From a virus, in the IMG/VR virus record IMGVR_UViG_3300025141_000410, positions 1 through 33,271 of that record: a DNA stretch of 33,271 nucleotides; one strand, written 5' to 3'. Below are positions 1 to 8,430 of the stretch, piece after piece. The notes under the pieces are model-generated. The model saw only the letters and a list, made by a program, of their open reading frames with translations, was not told the DNA's origin and ran no database searches. Within the stretch, counting starts at the first letter, position 1, and every line of letters begins with the position of its first letter. The translations under genes were made by a program, and so were the position numbers.

Positions 1-174
1 ACTGTAAGCATCTTTTACCAGCCGCTCTATGTCGTCAGCGGCTAACTGGGTTTCAAAAACCTTTCTCAAAGTTTCGCTGTCTATATCGGCAGTGTCTTTT
101 CCCATGCCAAAGATCTCATTGACCTCCTCTTCCTCTTTAATATATTCTCGCCAGTTTTCAAGTAGGAGCCTCAT
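1..174 (-). CDS. 5' part of an unrecognised gene, cut by the window edge
   Basis: The frame opens with an ATG that overlaps the stop codon of the preceding gene (171-2336) as ATGA, and it stays open for 58 codons to the window edge. The visible product starts MRLLLENWREYIKEEEEVNE and is acidic and helical-looking. The four-base overlap is the same coupling used elsewhere in this window, which is the main reason to believe it. The start motif (hydrophobic-ENWR-x-Y) resembles the C-terminus of the preceding protein (LCESWRRWSEK). I do not recognise a family and cannot assign a function from 58 residues. Confidence 0.7.
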   Translation of the reverse strand, partial: MRLLLENWREYIKEEEEVNEIFGMGKDTADIDSETLRKVFETQLAADDIERLVKDAYS

Positions 175-2336
175 TTTTCTGACCATCTTCTCCAGCTTTC
201 GCAAAGCCTTCCGTAAGAAATACTTTCATTGGTGGCCTCTTGGGTTTCTTCTTGTGCGTCATCATTGTATTTTTCTGGCCAATGCTGTTTGCCAGACTTG
301 GCCATTTCTGCGGCATTGTTGAGAATGTGCTTTGCAAGAGCGTCGTGGAAGGTATCTAGATTTTTGTCGAGCCACGCCATATATTGGAGGGCCCTCAAAT
401 CATCCAAGGGTACTCTCACAATTCTGAGTTGCGAGGTGACTGTTCCTCCCTCATCCAAATCGACGTCGTAGGTTTCCCAATTTGCCTTAACCGGATCGCG
501 GGTCTCGCCATATAGGACCACCTCATTCACAAACATCTCCCCCTGCTTCTCGGACTCCTTGCCGGAATCATACGCTAGTGGCCATGTTTCGCTCCATGCG
601 CTCTTCAGGGCATTCCAGTGGTCATCCCTCAATTGGCGCAATTGGTTTTGAATCCAGGCCTTTCTATCTGTGTCATCTGCAATGTTCCGTGATGCACCAC
701 GGGGGGTCGGGGTTTTCATCTCATCGATGCCGAGGGCCCGGGCGATAGGTATCTGCATTTCAGAGGGAGCCTTTTGTTCGAAATCAAGCTTGCCCCTATC
801 GAAAGACATCTCAAAATTTTTCATTTTTGCTTTTTTAAGTTTCTGGAAAATTTCTTTCTTTTGATCATATTCTTCGGAAGTAGTAATTCCCTGTTCTCTC
901 ATTTCTTCGAGTGCTTCTTCTAAAATAGTATCATACGCCTGGTCGATCTCTGACATTCTATTCAAAAAAGATTTAAAGCCCTCCAATCCCTCGACCTCAT
1001 CATAATCCGGACGGAAACTCATCCTTATAGAGCCCTCACCATAGGTGTCGGCTTCTATTTCATCTGGGTATACATAGTTATTGTCGGCGGCTTCCCTAAA
1101 GATACTCACGATCTCATCCTCGCGGTCGTCGAAATCTGTTTCTTCTCCGTCGTCGTCCTTAGCATATTGGAGGTCATCCGGGAGATCCCAGTAGGTACCA
1201 CCATCCCAATAGTATTTCCCCTCGTCATAACTGTCAAAACTGACATGAACATTTGAAAATTCGTAGCCATCGTGCATCTCTTGAAAATCCTCATGCCGTG
1301 GGCCGGCTGGATTCTCTTCGTTGTGATAAGAAGCTGAGGCGAATAGTTCGTTTTTGGCGTTGGTGAAGACTATCGTCATTGCCTCTTCTAGGGCGTCCAG
1401 ATTCGGCGTAGTGATATCTTCTTCCTCAATTTCAGAATCGTAGTCTTGCGCGGTCATCATCTCTTGCGCGAGCTTCTTGATATTTTCTGTAAAACTGATG
1501 TCCTGCGGAGCAGCATGGAATTCTTCCCACTCTTCGTACACCTTTTCGTAATCCGCAAAATGGGCACCAATAAGATTTTTTATGACGTGGGCGTAAAAGT
1601 CATCCTCGCCGATTGAGTCGTCGGCCGCATCGTAAATCTCCTCTGGGTCGATATCGCCGTAATTATCTTTATCGTAGACTAAGGCAATTTTGCGGCCGTC
1701 GTCATCTTCGTCGAGGTTTTTCATCATGATCATGTAGAAGCTTTTACCGTCGCCAGTATATTGATCGAAATAGTTTTGGCTCTGGGTTGCCGAGATGCAC
1801 CACCTTGTTCCCTGACCATAGTAACAGGAGGCTTCAGCGGTGTCTGGTCTTATCATCCAAAAATCATCATTTTCAAATAGGTTTGTCGAGCCTTCTTTGG
1901 CAATTTCGCGCTTTTTTCTTCTTTTTTGCTTCTGAGAGAGGCCCAGTTGTTTAACGGCAGATAAGACATCGTCTACCGTCTTATATGCATTGAGATCCCG
2001 GTTCTTTAGCCTCTGATGGCTTGTGTGAAACTTATCTACTGCATCACCTACGACCCTGTAGGCCGAATAAATCTCTCGTTCGTCTTCTGGGGTGCGGACA
2101 TCCGCTCCAGAGTCAGCGTGCTTCTTTCGCCATGGTTCTGTTATCTGCGCAAACTGCTTTACTGCCCACATCAAATATTTATTATTTCCAGAAGGATCCC
2201 GCTCGGACAGACGATCTATCCAAAGAGGATCGACTTGAGAATATTTCTTTTTTGTGTCTTCGAGTCTCCCCTCGGCGAGGAGCTGTTCTTCGTTTAGGGT
2301 TGCCCATCGGCGCATGCCTTCAAAAAATTGTTTCAT
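171..2336 (-). CDS. Large acidic phage protein with a GTRWC motif, function unknown
   Basis: This 721-residue, strongly acidic protein has many Asp/Glu clusters. A Trp-Cys motif (YGQGTRWCIS, about residues 173-182) is followed by NYFDQY and a hydrophobic strand FYMIMM near 200. I recall this arrangement from uncharacterised large-phage proteins but cannot name a domain with certainty. A basic patch (KQKRRKKREIAK, about 136-147) precedes it. The N-terminus (MKQFFEGMRRW) and C-terminus (LCESWRRW) carry similar aromatic-Arg motifs. The ATG overlaps the stop of the DUF6356 gene (ATGA), and its own stop overlaps the next gene, so it is translationally coupled on both sides. No signal peptide or membrane segment is visible. 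It could be a virion-internal or a host-directed protein; nothing in the sequence decides this. Confidence 0.85.
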   Translation of the reverse strand: MKQFFEGMRRWATLNEEQLLAEGRLEDTKKKYSQVDPLWIDRLSERDPSGNNKYLMWAVKQFAQITEPWRKKHADSGADVRTPEDEREIYSAYRVVGDAVDKFHTSHQRLKNRDLNAYKTVDDVLSAVKQLGLSQKQKRRKKREIAKEGSTNLFENDDFWMIRPDTAEASCYYGQGTRWCISATQSQNYFDQYTGDGKSFYMIMMKNLDEDDDGRKIALVYDKDNYGDIDPEEIYDAADDSIGEDDFYAHVIKNLIGAHFADYEKVYEEWEEFHAAPQDISFTENIKKLAQEMMTAQDYDSEIEEEDITTPNLDALEEAMTIVFTNAKNELFASASYHNEENPAGPRHEDFQEMHDGYEFSNVHVSFDSYDEGKYYWDGGTYWDLPDDLQYAKDDDGEETDFDDREDEIVSIFREAADNNYVYPDEIEADTYGEGSIRMSFRPDYDEVEGLEGFKSFLNRMSEIDQAYDTILEEALEEMREQGITTSEEYDQKKEIFQKLKKAKMKNFEMSFDRGKLDFEQKAPSEMQIPIARALGIDEMKTPTPRGASRNIADDTDRKAWIQNQLRQLRDDHWNALKSAWSETWPLAYDSGKESEKQGEMFVNEVVLYGETRDPVKANWETYDVDLDEGGTVTSQLRIVRVPLDDLRALQYMAWLDKNLDTFHDALAKHILNNAAEMAKSGKQHWPEKYNDDAQEETQEATNESISYGRLCESWRRWSEK

Positions 2337-2530
2337 TTTCTATTCTCCGGTAATTTTGATTCTAAAAATTTAATTAGGGATCTCACATCGGATCCTAGAG
2401 GCGGGCAGATATCTGGGAAGATCGAGTGCAAAAACTGGCCGAAAGAAGCCAGAAATAAGGTTGAACCTATTTCAAAGGCATGTCGGAAGTGCTCGAAGTA
2501 TCCCTCATTAACGTCTTTTAAGTGTCCCAT
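2333..2530 (-). CDS. DUF6356-like small protein
   Basis: The 65-residue product has the layout I associate with DUF6356: M-x-HL at the start, a YFEHFRHA helix, a hydrophobic stretch (STLFLASFGQFLHSIFP, about residues 23-39) and a conserved HSIFP, ending in a short basic/acidic tail. The hydrophobic stretch could be a single membrane-associated helix. The family occurs in bacteria and phages and has no known role. The start is ATG at 2530 with no clear Shine-Dalgarno sequence, 10 bases after the preceding stop, so it may depend on translation of the upstream gene. Its stop overlaps the start of the 721-residue gene. Family assignment is from memory of the pattern, not a search. Confidence 0.75.
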   Translation of the reverse strand: MGHLKDVNEGYFEHFRHAFEIGSTLFLASFGQFLHSIFPDICPPLGSDVRSLIKFLESKLPENRK

Positions 2531-2540
2531 CGTTCTATAA

Positions 2541-3425
2541 TTAGTCTTTTTTATACAATAAATCCGTTATTTTAGAAGAATAAGACTGGGGATTGCAAGA
2601 AAATAATTTAATAACTTCTTCTGGTATTTCATGACGAAATTCAAATCTTTTGTCTTTTTTATAAAAGTTCTTGACATTTTTAAAGACCTGCCTTTCAACA
2701 GCTTCTATCTTGGGAGAATAATACCTGTAAATATTGGGATTATAGGCGTCCCGGCCATTGCGTGCACCCTTTATACCCGCGTCTTTCATCATCTGCGTGA
2801 TTTTAAACTTTGCCATCGTATCGGAGTAATCGAAATCATTCACCTTATCCTGGTCCAGATATGATATCGCCACAAGATCCTTTCTAACTCTTCCTGACGT
2901 TTGATTTCCGAATCTATCTGATGGGTAGAAAATAACTTTTTGAATGAAATTATCTTCGGTGTCCAGCGAATCATGATTATGCTCCATACCAGAGCGAACA
3001 TGAAACCAATCAAAAATCCTAGATTTTCCAACTTCCTGTCTCCTTACGGGCGGTAATCCTCGAACACCCCTGTCATCAAAAATAACTAGCTTATTAAATT
3101 CAAACCTGCCTAATCTAGAGTTGCTGGTAACTGCCTTGAGTTTATTATCTTGTATACTAATAGCCTCTGTCTTGTCTGACATTGGTAGTTGGCCACCCAA
3201 AGATAGCGCGGCTATGAGCCTTTGCCAAATTATTTCTTTATTTGACCCTTCGAGTCCGAGGAACGAGAAGTCAAAACTTCCCTCAAGTACGTCAAACTGA
3301 AAAGGAATGGCGGGCTCCACAAAAACACAAGGAAGAGCGCTATAATAAGAGTATAGAAGAGCATTCAGGCCAGAGCCGATAACGATTGTTTCATAGAAAT
3401 ACTCATGTTTGTCGAGTTTTGGCAC
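2541..3425 (-). CDS. Rossmann-type FAD/NAD-binding-like protein
   Basis: This is a 294-residue protein. Residues 9-37 form a beta-alpha-beta with a dinucleotide-binding pattern: YETIVIGSGLNALLYSYYSA, then a strand CVFVEP ending in an acidic residue. This is how FAD-dependent oxidoreductases begin. A second strand followed by DDRGVRGLPP (about 113-125) fits a flavoprotein-like domain, but the usual C-terminal FAD motifs are not evident and the protein is short. It could be a reduced, non-catalytic relative. The start is GTG at 3425. It lies inside the end of the short 3403-3546 frame, a 23-base overlap, and no in-frame ATG is nearby. The substrate is unknown. The flavin assignment is inference from one motif. 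Confidence 0.6.
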   Translation of the reverse strand: MPKLDKHEYFYETIVIGSGLNALLYSYYSALPCVFVEPAIPFQFDVLEGSFDFSFLGLEGSNKEIIWQRLIAALSLGGQLPMSDKTEAISIQDNKLKAVTSNSRLGRFEFNKLVIFDDRGVRGLPPVRRQEVGKSRIFDWFHVRSGMEHNHDSLDTEDNFIQKVIFYPSDRFGNQTSGRVRKDLVAISYLDQDKVNDFDYSDTMAKFKITQMMKDAGIKGARNGRDAYNPNIYRYYSPKIEAVERQVFKNVKNFYKKDKRFEFRHEIPEEVIKLFSCNPQSYSSKITDLLYKKD

Positions 3426-3546
3426 GCTCTCTCATTTTTTCTCTAATGGTCTTTTTTGGGCTTGGGGTTTCAAGTAAAACCTCCTTATTGCCCATCGTCT
3501 CCTTGATGAGGCCCTTCAACATATTGATGAACTGTTCGTTTGTCAT
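3403..3546 (-). CDS. Small 47-residue protein, unknown
   Basis: A frame of 47 codons starts at ATG 3546, four bases after the stop of the GroES-like gene, with a very good ribosome binding site (TAAGGAG, six bases before the ATG). The product starts MTNEQFINMLKGLIKETMG and ends in a basic tail rich in Arg and Lys. It overlaps the GTG start of the next gene by 23 bases. The strong Shine-Dalgarno and the otherwise empty space favour a real gene. It may also serve to deliver ribosomes to the weak GTG start downstream. No family is recognised. Confidence 0.6.
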   Translation of the reverse strand: MTNEQFINMLKGLIKETMGNKEVLLETPSPKKTIREKMRERAKTRQT

Positions 3547-3550
3547 TTTA

Positions 3551-3817
3551 TTACTCCTTAAGAATCCCCACAATGTGATTTTCTAATACTAAATAGACGC
3601 CACCTTCGCCAAAATCTACTTCTTCGATCATATGAGACAGAACAACAACCTGTTGGCCCGGGCCAATGGGGGGTTTAACATCCGGAGAAATAGAAATAAT
3701 TCTTACTTTTTCATATTTCTCCACCTTTTGATAATCATCAGGCAGGGCAATAAAACTATTACTCTCGCGTGGTGTTCTCTCGATCAATAAATATCTATTT
3801 CGTGGCTCAAATTTCAT
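3551..3817 (-). CDS. groES: GroES-like co-chaperonin (gp31-type)
   Basis: The 88-residue product follows the GroES layout. An N-terminal strand RYLLIER is followed by a flexible loop with a hydrophobic tripeptide IAL (residues 23-25) in the place of the GroES mobile loop that docks onto GroEL. A GPGQQVVV turn resembles the GroES 'vGD.V.f' region, and the closing strand YLVLENHIVGIL matches the GroES C-terminal strand. Phage co-chaperonins such as T4 gp31 and RB49 CocO replace host GroES on host GroEL, typically for capsid protein folding. No GroEL is present here, so host GroEL would be the partner. The start is ATG with GGAGGAAAT just upstream, 11 bases after the reductase stop. T4 gp31 is longer; this size is closer to cellular GroES. 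Confidence 0.8.
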   Translation of the reverse strand: MKFEPRNRYLLIERTPRESNSFIALPDDYQKVEKYEKVRIISISPDVKPPIGPGQQVVVLSHMIEEVDFGEGGVYLVLENHIVGILKE

Positions 3818-3828
3818 ATTTCCTCCAA

Positions 3829-6057
3829 TTATTTACTTCCCCGCAGGGCCTCTAGGTATTCTGTTGGCATCTCACAGGCTCCGCCGGCACAGGCGGATTC
3901 TGATTCAAATTTTACATTGTTCTCTTCTTCGCACATCGATGTCCAATCGACATCTTGATATTCTTGGGCTAATTTTTCCCACAATTTTAAGTTATAAACA
4001 TCTTTTAGGCAGTAGGTCATATTCCGGGTGTTACCACCAAAGTGACTATCTGCGAACTTAATTGCGGCTTTAGCCCACTCTTGTTTAACTGGGGATGCCT
4101 CGTGTAGTGGCTCGCCAACTCCCAAGAGGCAGTCGCATGCGGCCCACAAATCTCCAGCGAAAGAGGTGAGTGCCCGCTCGATGACGCCAGAAGCAAAAAA
4201 AGAACCGGGACCATACTCTCGAAGGATATCATTTGGATAAGGGACAGCACAGAAAGGGGCCTGGGGATAATCTTTGTCTCCGGAGTTTGGGATTAGGGAA
4301 ATTCCAGCAAAATACTTTCTATTCTTATAAATGTAGTCGGCGATTTCGTCCCATTCGTTCTCTCGAATATGAATGGTATTGGAAACATTGTGACTTAGCC
4401 ATGGCTTGGCACACAAATCTTTGTTGGTTCCGTATCGGACCCAGTTCTGTTGTGTTAATTTGACACTTTCCAGTAGTCTCGATGCATCAATTTGATTTTT
4501 TGTCTTGGCGCCCACGGGGACTTCACAAAGAAATGTAATGACTTCTGTTACACCATTTGGATCCCAGACGGATTTTTCCACGGCGCGATGGTTAAACTTT
4601 TTAAAGTGCTGGACTGGATTCTCTTGCACATTTGCCTGGACTCGGCGGAAATATCTTTTAGCATGGTGAGGATGAATCCCCGAAGCAGTACCAAGAATAC
4701 AGCTCGTTGATCCCGCCGGTTTTACACAGGTTGTTCTGGCGGCTTGATTAATGCCGATAACATTTGCTACATATTTATTTGTCTCTTTGACGACTTTTGC
4801 GCCGTCGCGTTGAACTTGTGCGTCAAAAAGAGTTTCCGGGTTATCCATCATGCCAGTAATTGACACGCCTAAAAGGGATTCGCGTCGTGTAATTCTCTCT
4901 GTCACTTCTCCCAAATAAGGGAAGCTAGTATATGCCGACTGGAGCGTGCCAATAATAGCAGCGGCGCGGCAGGCGTTGTGAAAATTCTCTGGAGTGTTTG
5001 CCTTCTTGCCATTGATTTCTGTCAGATTGCAGAACTGCCAACCAGATTCGCCGGTTTCAATGTCTACGGGGTATAGTCCAATCTCCACACACGGATTGAA
5101 CCCCATCTCCGTATTGTCCGCCCAGACAAACCCGGGCTCCCCATATTCGCGGACCCATTCCATTAGTTGGTTGAAGGTCTCTTTGGTAGTTTCATCTCTT
5201 ACGAGCAGGGCGCTGTTGTTTGAGCGGCCTCGCTGGGGATTTTCAACGAACCAATTGCCAGTTTTTGCTGTGGCCATCTCTTGGTCATCCGGGGAGAATA
5301 GGGCAATTGTGGCAGAGCGACGAACTCCGCCAGATATCACAGCATCAGCGGCATGCATGATAATATCATAAATATTGATGGGACTTAGGCGGGCTCGGTT
5401 TTCGTAACCTAGGCTGGCTTCGAATACTTCTCGGATTTTTTCCAAAGAGCGCTCAAGGCCGGCTGGGCCCGGTGCTTTTGCGCCAGAACTCAAGGGTGAG
5501 CCTGCGGGTCTAATCTGAGAATAATCAAATTCAACGTTGAGGCCGACATACTCATCAAACTCAGGGCCTCCTCCGAAATAACTATTCACTAGAACGCCTA
5601 CTGCGTCGGCCCATCCCTCAATTGTATCCGGAACGACAAAAATTTTAGGAGGAGAAATCCTGCTTGGGCGTGCAGCTAACGGGAGTTGATCTATATGGTG
5701 TTTTTGAACAGAAAATCCGATGCCACAGCCACACAAAAGAAGATACATTAGCTCCTGAAAGGACCTAGTGCGGTTGATGTGACCGAAACCACAGTTATAT
5801 ACGCGTGCATTATGTTTAAAGATTGGTGTTCCACCGAACTGAAGAATTCTTTGAGATCCCAAGACCTCCTTCTTTTGAACTGCCGATTCTGCCTCCTCTA
5901 TCAGATAGAGGGCCTCTTTATTATCTTTAAACTTCTCCCTATGCATATCAAAAACCCGCGTTACTTGTTCTTTCCACGTCTCGCGTCTTTGGCTTTCTGG
6001 CAAATATTTTGCATATTTTGCAATTCTTGTATATTCTTGTAGTGTGTTAATTGACAT
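3829..6057 (-). CDS. nrdJ: Adenosylcobalamin-dependent (class II) ribonucleotide reductase, monomeric RTPR type
   Basis: This 742-residue enzyme reduces ribonucleotides to deoxyribonucleotides using coenzyme B12. Visible key residues are Cys89 (VYNCGFGHI), the catalytic group Asn321-Cys323-Glu325 (FNPCVEIGL), Cys343 (QFCNLTEI) as partner of Cys89, and a C-terminal CAGGAC pair (Cys723 and Cys728) that would re-reduce the active site. The conserved DAVISGGVRRSA segment is at about 238-249. Length and cysteine layout match the single-chain Lactobacillus leichmannii RTPR rather than two-subunit class I enzymes. No small subunit or NrdG activase is present, as expected for class II. The ATG follows the helicase stop immediately (TAG then ATG), with GGGGGA inside the helicase end. 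It lies in the replication block and would supply dNTPs for phage DNA. Host or environmental cobalamin would be required. Confidence 0.93.
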   Translation of the reverse strand: MSINTLQEYTRIAKYAKYLPESQRRETWKEQVTRVFDMHREKFKDNKEALYLIEEAESAVQKKEVLGSQRILQFGGTPIFKHNARVYNCGFGHINRTRSFQELMYLLLCGCGIGFSVQKHHIDQLPLAARPSRISPPKIFVVPDTIEGWADAVGVLVNSYFGGGPEFDEYVGLNVEFDYSQIRPAGSPLSSGAKAPGPAGLERSLEKIREVFEASLGYENRARLSPINIYDIIMHAADAVISGGVRRSATIALFSPDDQEMATAKTGNWFVENPQRGRSNNSALLVRDETTKETFNQLMEWVREYGEPGFVWADNTEMGFNPCVEIGLYPVDIETGESGWQFCNLTEINGKKANTPENFHNACRAAAIIGTLQSAYTSFPYLGEVTERITRRESLLGVSITGMMDNPETLFDAQVQRDGAKVVKETNKYVANVIGINQAARTTCVKPAGSTSCILGTASGIHPHHAKRYFRRVQANVQENPVQHFKKFNHRAVEKSVWDPNGVTEVITFLCEVPVGAKTKNQIDASRLLESVKLTQQNWVRYGTNKDLCAKPWLSHNVSNTIHIRENEWDEIADYIYKNRKYFAGISLIPNSGDKDYPQAPFCAVPYPNDILREYGPGSFFASGVIERALTSFAGDLWAACDCLLGVGEPLHEASPVKQEWAKAAIKFADSHFGGNTRNMTYCLKDVYNLKLWEKLAQEYQDVDWTSMCEEENNVKFESESACAGGACEMPTEYLEALRGSK

Positions 6058-7419
6058 CTATTTTCCCCCATCCTTCTTAGTTTTCTTATATAATTTAATT
6101 AATTTCTTCTCTTGTCTCTTCTTGGCTTCCTTCTTGACTTCCCCGATAGTTTCACCAGTTGAGGACTGAACATTTATTGTTACATTCGAAGTGTCCATAT
6201 GAATTGGATAAATTAGTCCATCGGGACCATTCCTATTCTTAGCAACAAAAATACGTCCAGTGTTAGCCAATTTGTCTTCCGCCGTTCTGGATATTGAAAA
6301 AATAAAATCTGCAACAAAACATTTGTTAAAAGCCTCCGATATTGATTCCATTGTAATAACTTCGGCATTCAATCCAGAACGATTTGTTTGAGAAGCAGTC
6401 CAGACACAACAACTGTATGTCTGAGCAATTGCTCGAAGCTGTTCATAAATAGTCTCCAGTTCGTGCCTTTTCTCTCTTAATGTTGAAATTGGTCGTAATA
6501 AATCTCCATAGTCAACAAGAACCATGTCGGGCTTAAACCCCCGAGTCATTAATTTCTCTATATGGTTTTTCAGTGTCTGACAACTAGCTGACTTTGTGGG
6601 ATATTCTTTTACGATTAGTTGGCCCTCAATCATCTGAACCTTTTCGTAAATTTCTTCTTTGAAGTCCTTCAAATCGTTAAGGGGAACGTTGGTTATACAA
6701 CTATCGAAACGAGAACCAACGACCGTTTCTGATAATTCCAGCGTATAATATACTACGTTCTTTCCCGCCTTTAATGCTTGGGCGCCAATGTGAACAAGAG
6801 CCATACTCTTTCCGGCGCCAGTGGGAGCAATAACTACCCCCAACTCCCCTTGGCCTAGGCCCTGATGAGTGATCGCGTCCAGCTCTTCCCAGCCGGTACC
6901 AATGGGGTTTCTGGCCTTGAATAAAAAGCGTTGTTCAAAGTCCTTCACATAGTCATGGCCAAAATTAGAGTCCGATCCGAGCTTCAGCGCTTCATTAATA
7001 ACTTGCGAAATCTCATCAAAAGAAGAATTTTTTAATAACTTCACCGACTTGAGCATCGCCTCTTTCAATTTCTGCTTTCTGCAAAAGTCAAGAGATGTCT
7101 CAATAATATACTCGGAATCTTCGATTCTCGTCTTAGAGATTCTAGCGAAAAAGTGCCTAAGCTGTTGCTGGACCGATTCATTTTCCGTGCCGATCTCTGT
7201 CCGCAAAATAGAGGTCATAATCTTTTCTGTCGGATGGACAGAATACTTTTCCCGATATTTCTTGACCAGTTGAACAAATGTCTGAAGGTATTTAAGCTCC
7301 AGAAAATTAATATTCAAAACCTCAAACATCTGATCTGCGAATGGTCGGTCGACCAAGATCAGGTGACATAAAGTTTCCTGAAAGTCTTTGCCATATTGGC
7401 TAAAGTCTTCCTTTGACAT
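6058..7419 (-). CDS. Replicative DNA helicase, DnaB/gp41 type
   Basis: This 453-residue RecA-fold hexameric helicase is expected to unwind DNA 5'-3' at the phage fork. A DnaB-like helical N-terminal domain occupies about residues 1-150. The Walker A motif is APTGAGKS (198-205), followed by the DnaB-type helix and strand NVVYYTLELS (221-230), and Walker B is MVLVDYGDLL (299-308). A glutamine-containing WTASQTNRSG segment (motif H3/H4) comes later, followed by ISRTAEDK and a C-terminal lysine-rich tail. No primase domain is fused and no DnaG/gp61-like primase is in the window. The start ATG has AGGGGG upstream. An exact TTGACA-N17-TATATT promoter ends about 20 bases before the ATG, giving a leader of roughly 14 bases. 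Confidence 0.93.
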   Translation of the reverse strand: MSKEDFSQYGKDFQETLCHLILVDRPFADQMFEVLNINFLELKYLQTFVQLVKKYREKYSVHPTEKIMTSILRTEIGTENESVQQQLRHFFARISKTRIEDSEYIIETSLDFCRKQKLKEAMLKSVKLLKNSSFDEISQVINEALKLGSDSNFGHDYVKDFEQRFLFKARNPIGTGWEELDAITHQGLGQGELGVVIAPTGAGKSMALVHIGAQALKAGKNVVYYTLELSETVVGSRFDSCITNVPLNDLKDFKEEIYEKVQMIEGQLIVKEYPTKSASCQTLKNHIEKLMTRGFKPDMVLVDYGDLLRPISTLREKRHELETIYEQLRAIAQTYSCCVWTASQTNRSGLNAEVITMESISEAFNKCFVADFIFSISRTAEDKLANTGRIFVAKNRNGPDGLIYPIHMDTSNVTINVQSSTGETIGEVKKEAKKRQEKKLIKLYKKTKKDGGK

Positions 7420-7439
7420 CGAGCCCCCTTATCTATCTT

Positions 7440-7468
7440 AATATAACATGAGATTCTGAACCTGTCAA
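7440..7468 (-). promoter_or_regulatory. Sigma70-type promoter for the helicase
   Basis: Minus strand: TTGACA (7463-7468), 17-base spacer, TATATT (7440-7445) preceded by ATGT, as at the SSB promoter. The -35 overlaps the stop codon of the exonuclease gene. The predicted start near 7433 gives a leader of about 14 bases that still contains the AGGGGG ribosome binding site. Confidence 0.82.
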
Positions 7469-8424
7469 GCTTTACTTGAAATTCTTTTGAATGTTGAAAA
7501 TAGGTCGGACGTATTCCAGTTTCCAAAGCCATCTTCAGCCATGCGCTTAATTACTTCTGTTTTGTTGAACCGAGGCTCGAAATTATCAAGAGCGTGCTTT
7601 ACTCTGTTTTTCGCGTCTAGGGACATTGATGGGGAATATAATTGCATAATTTTATAATTTTCCGCGATTATCTTCTCTGCATCACATATCGAGGAAAAAG
7701 CCTTTAAGCCCGTATTGTCGTTCTCACAAAACTCGATAAGATCATCAATGGTTACAGGTTTTTCTTCTGCGAAAAATGGCATTCTTTTTGAGATTGTTCC
7801 CAGACCCACACCCTTGACTCCCGGTAGGTTATCGGACTTATCGCCGGCCATTGCACGCGCCAGTGCAAAATTTGTGGGGTGAATCTTAAATTCCTCTAGG
7901 ATCCTAGGCTTATTAACAAACTTTTTTTGAATTGGGCGATAAAGCACGGTCTCTTCGTCGCATAGCTGGAAGAAATCTTTATCACTTGAAATGATAATTT
8001 TTTGCCAGCCCTTATAATTAGGGGATTGAGTGATATATGAGATAACATCATCTGCTTCAACCCTTTCTGCCATCAATTGAATGACTGGCATATGATTTAG
8101 CATTTCCATAAGCCTGAATTGCTGCCACACCTTGTTTTGCATCTCTTCGTCTTTTGTTAGGACTCGGACGTCGCGATTGAGGCGAATCGGCTTTCGGCCC
8201 TCCTTATAATTTGGGTTAACCTCTTTTCTTTTTTGAGATCCGCCGGCGCCGTCCCAAGCAATAATAATCTCATCTGGCTTCATCTCTCTACAGAGCTTTT
8301 GTAGAATCCCGAGGAACCCCTTGTAGCCTCCGATTGGCTGGCCGTTCTTAGATAGGCTTGGGTTAACAATGTACGCTCGGAAATACGCATTGAGCGCGTC
8401 AATAATCATTACTCTTTTCATCAT
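7465..8424 (-). CDS. 5'-3' exonuclease / flap endonuclease (FEN/RNase H type)
   Basis: The 319-residue protein has the FEN superfamily layout: Asp9 in VMIIDALNAYFR, IIAWDG near residue 55, the metal-binding cluster VEADDVIS, SSDKDFFQL, and the helix-three-turn-helix AGDKSDNLPGVKGVGLGT (DNA binding). It resembles T4 RNase H and bacterial Pol I 5' nuclease domains. It would remove RNA primers and flaps from Okazaki fragments, which fits a polymerase in this genome that lacks any 5' nuclease domain. A perfect-consensus promoter lies immediately upstream, so a transcript from it would begin at or within a base or two of the ATG. The stop codon lies inside the -35 box of the helicase promoter. Confidence 0.92.
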   Translation of the reverse strand: MMKRVMIIDALNAYFRAYIVNPSLSKNGQPIGGYKGFLGILQKLCREMKPDEIIIAWDGAGGSQKRKEVNPNYKEGRKPIRLNRDVRVLTKDEEMQNKVWQQFRLMEMLNHMPVIQLMAERVEADDVISYITQSPNYKGWQKIIISSDKDFFQLCDEETVLYRPIQKKFVNKPRILEEFKIHPTNFALARAMAGDKSDNLPGVKGVGLGTISKRMPFFAEEKPVTIDDLIEFCENDNTGLKAFSSICDAEKIIAENYKIMQLYSPSMSLDAKNRVKHALDNFEPRFNKTEVIKRMAEDGFGNWNTSDLFSTFKRISSKA

Positions 8425-8430
8425 ATTTTT

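Noticed and set aside
1215-1237. TTGACA with TACTAT 17 bases later inside the 721-residue gene
   Set aside because: The -10 matches only four of six bases and there is no TGT extension; likely chance within coding DNA.
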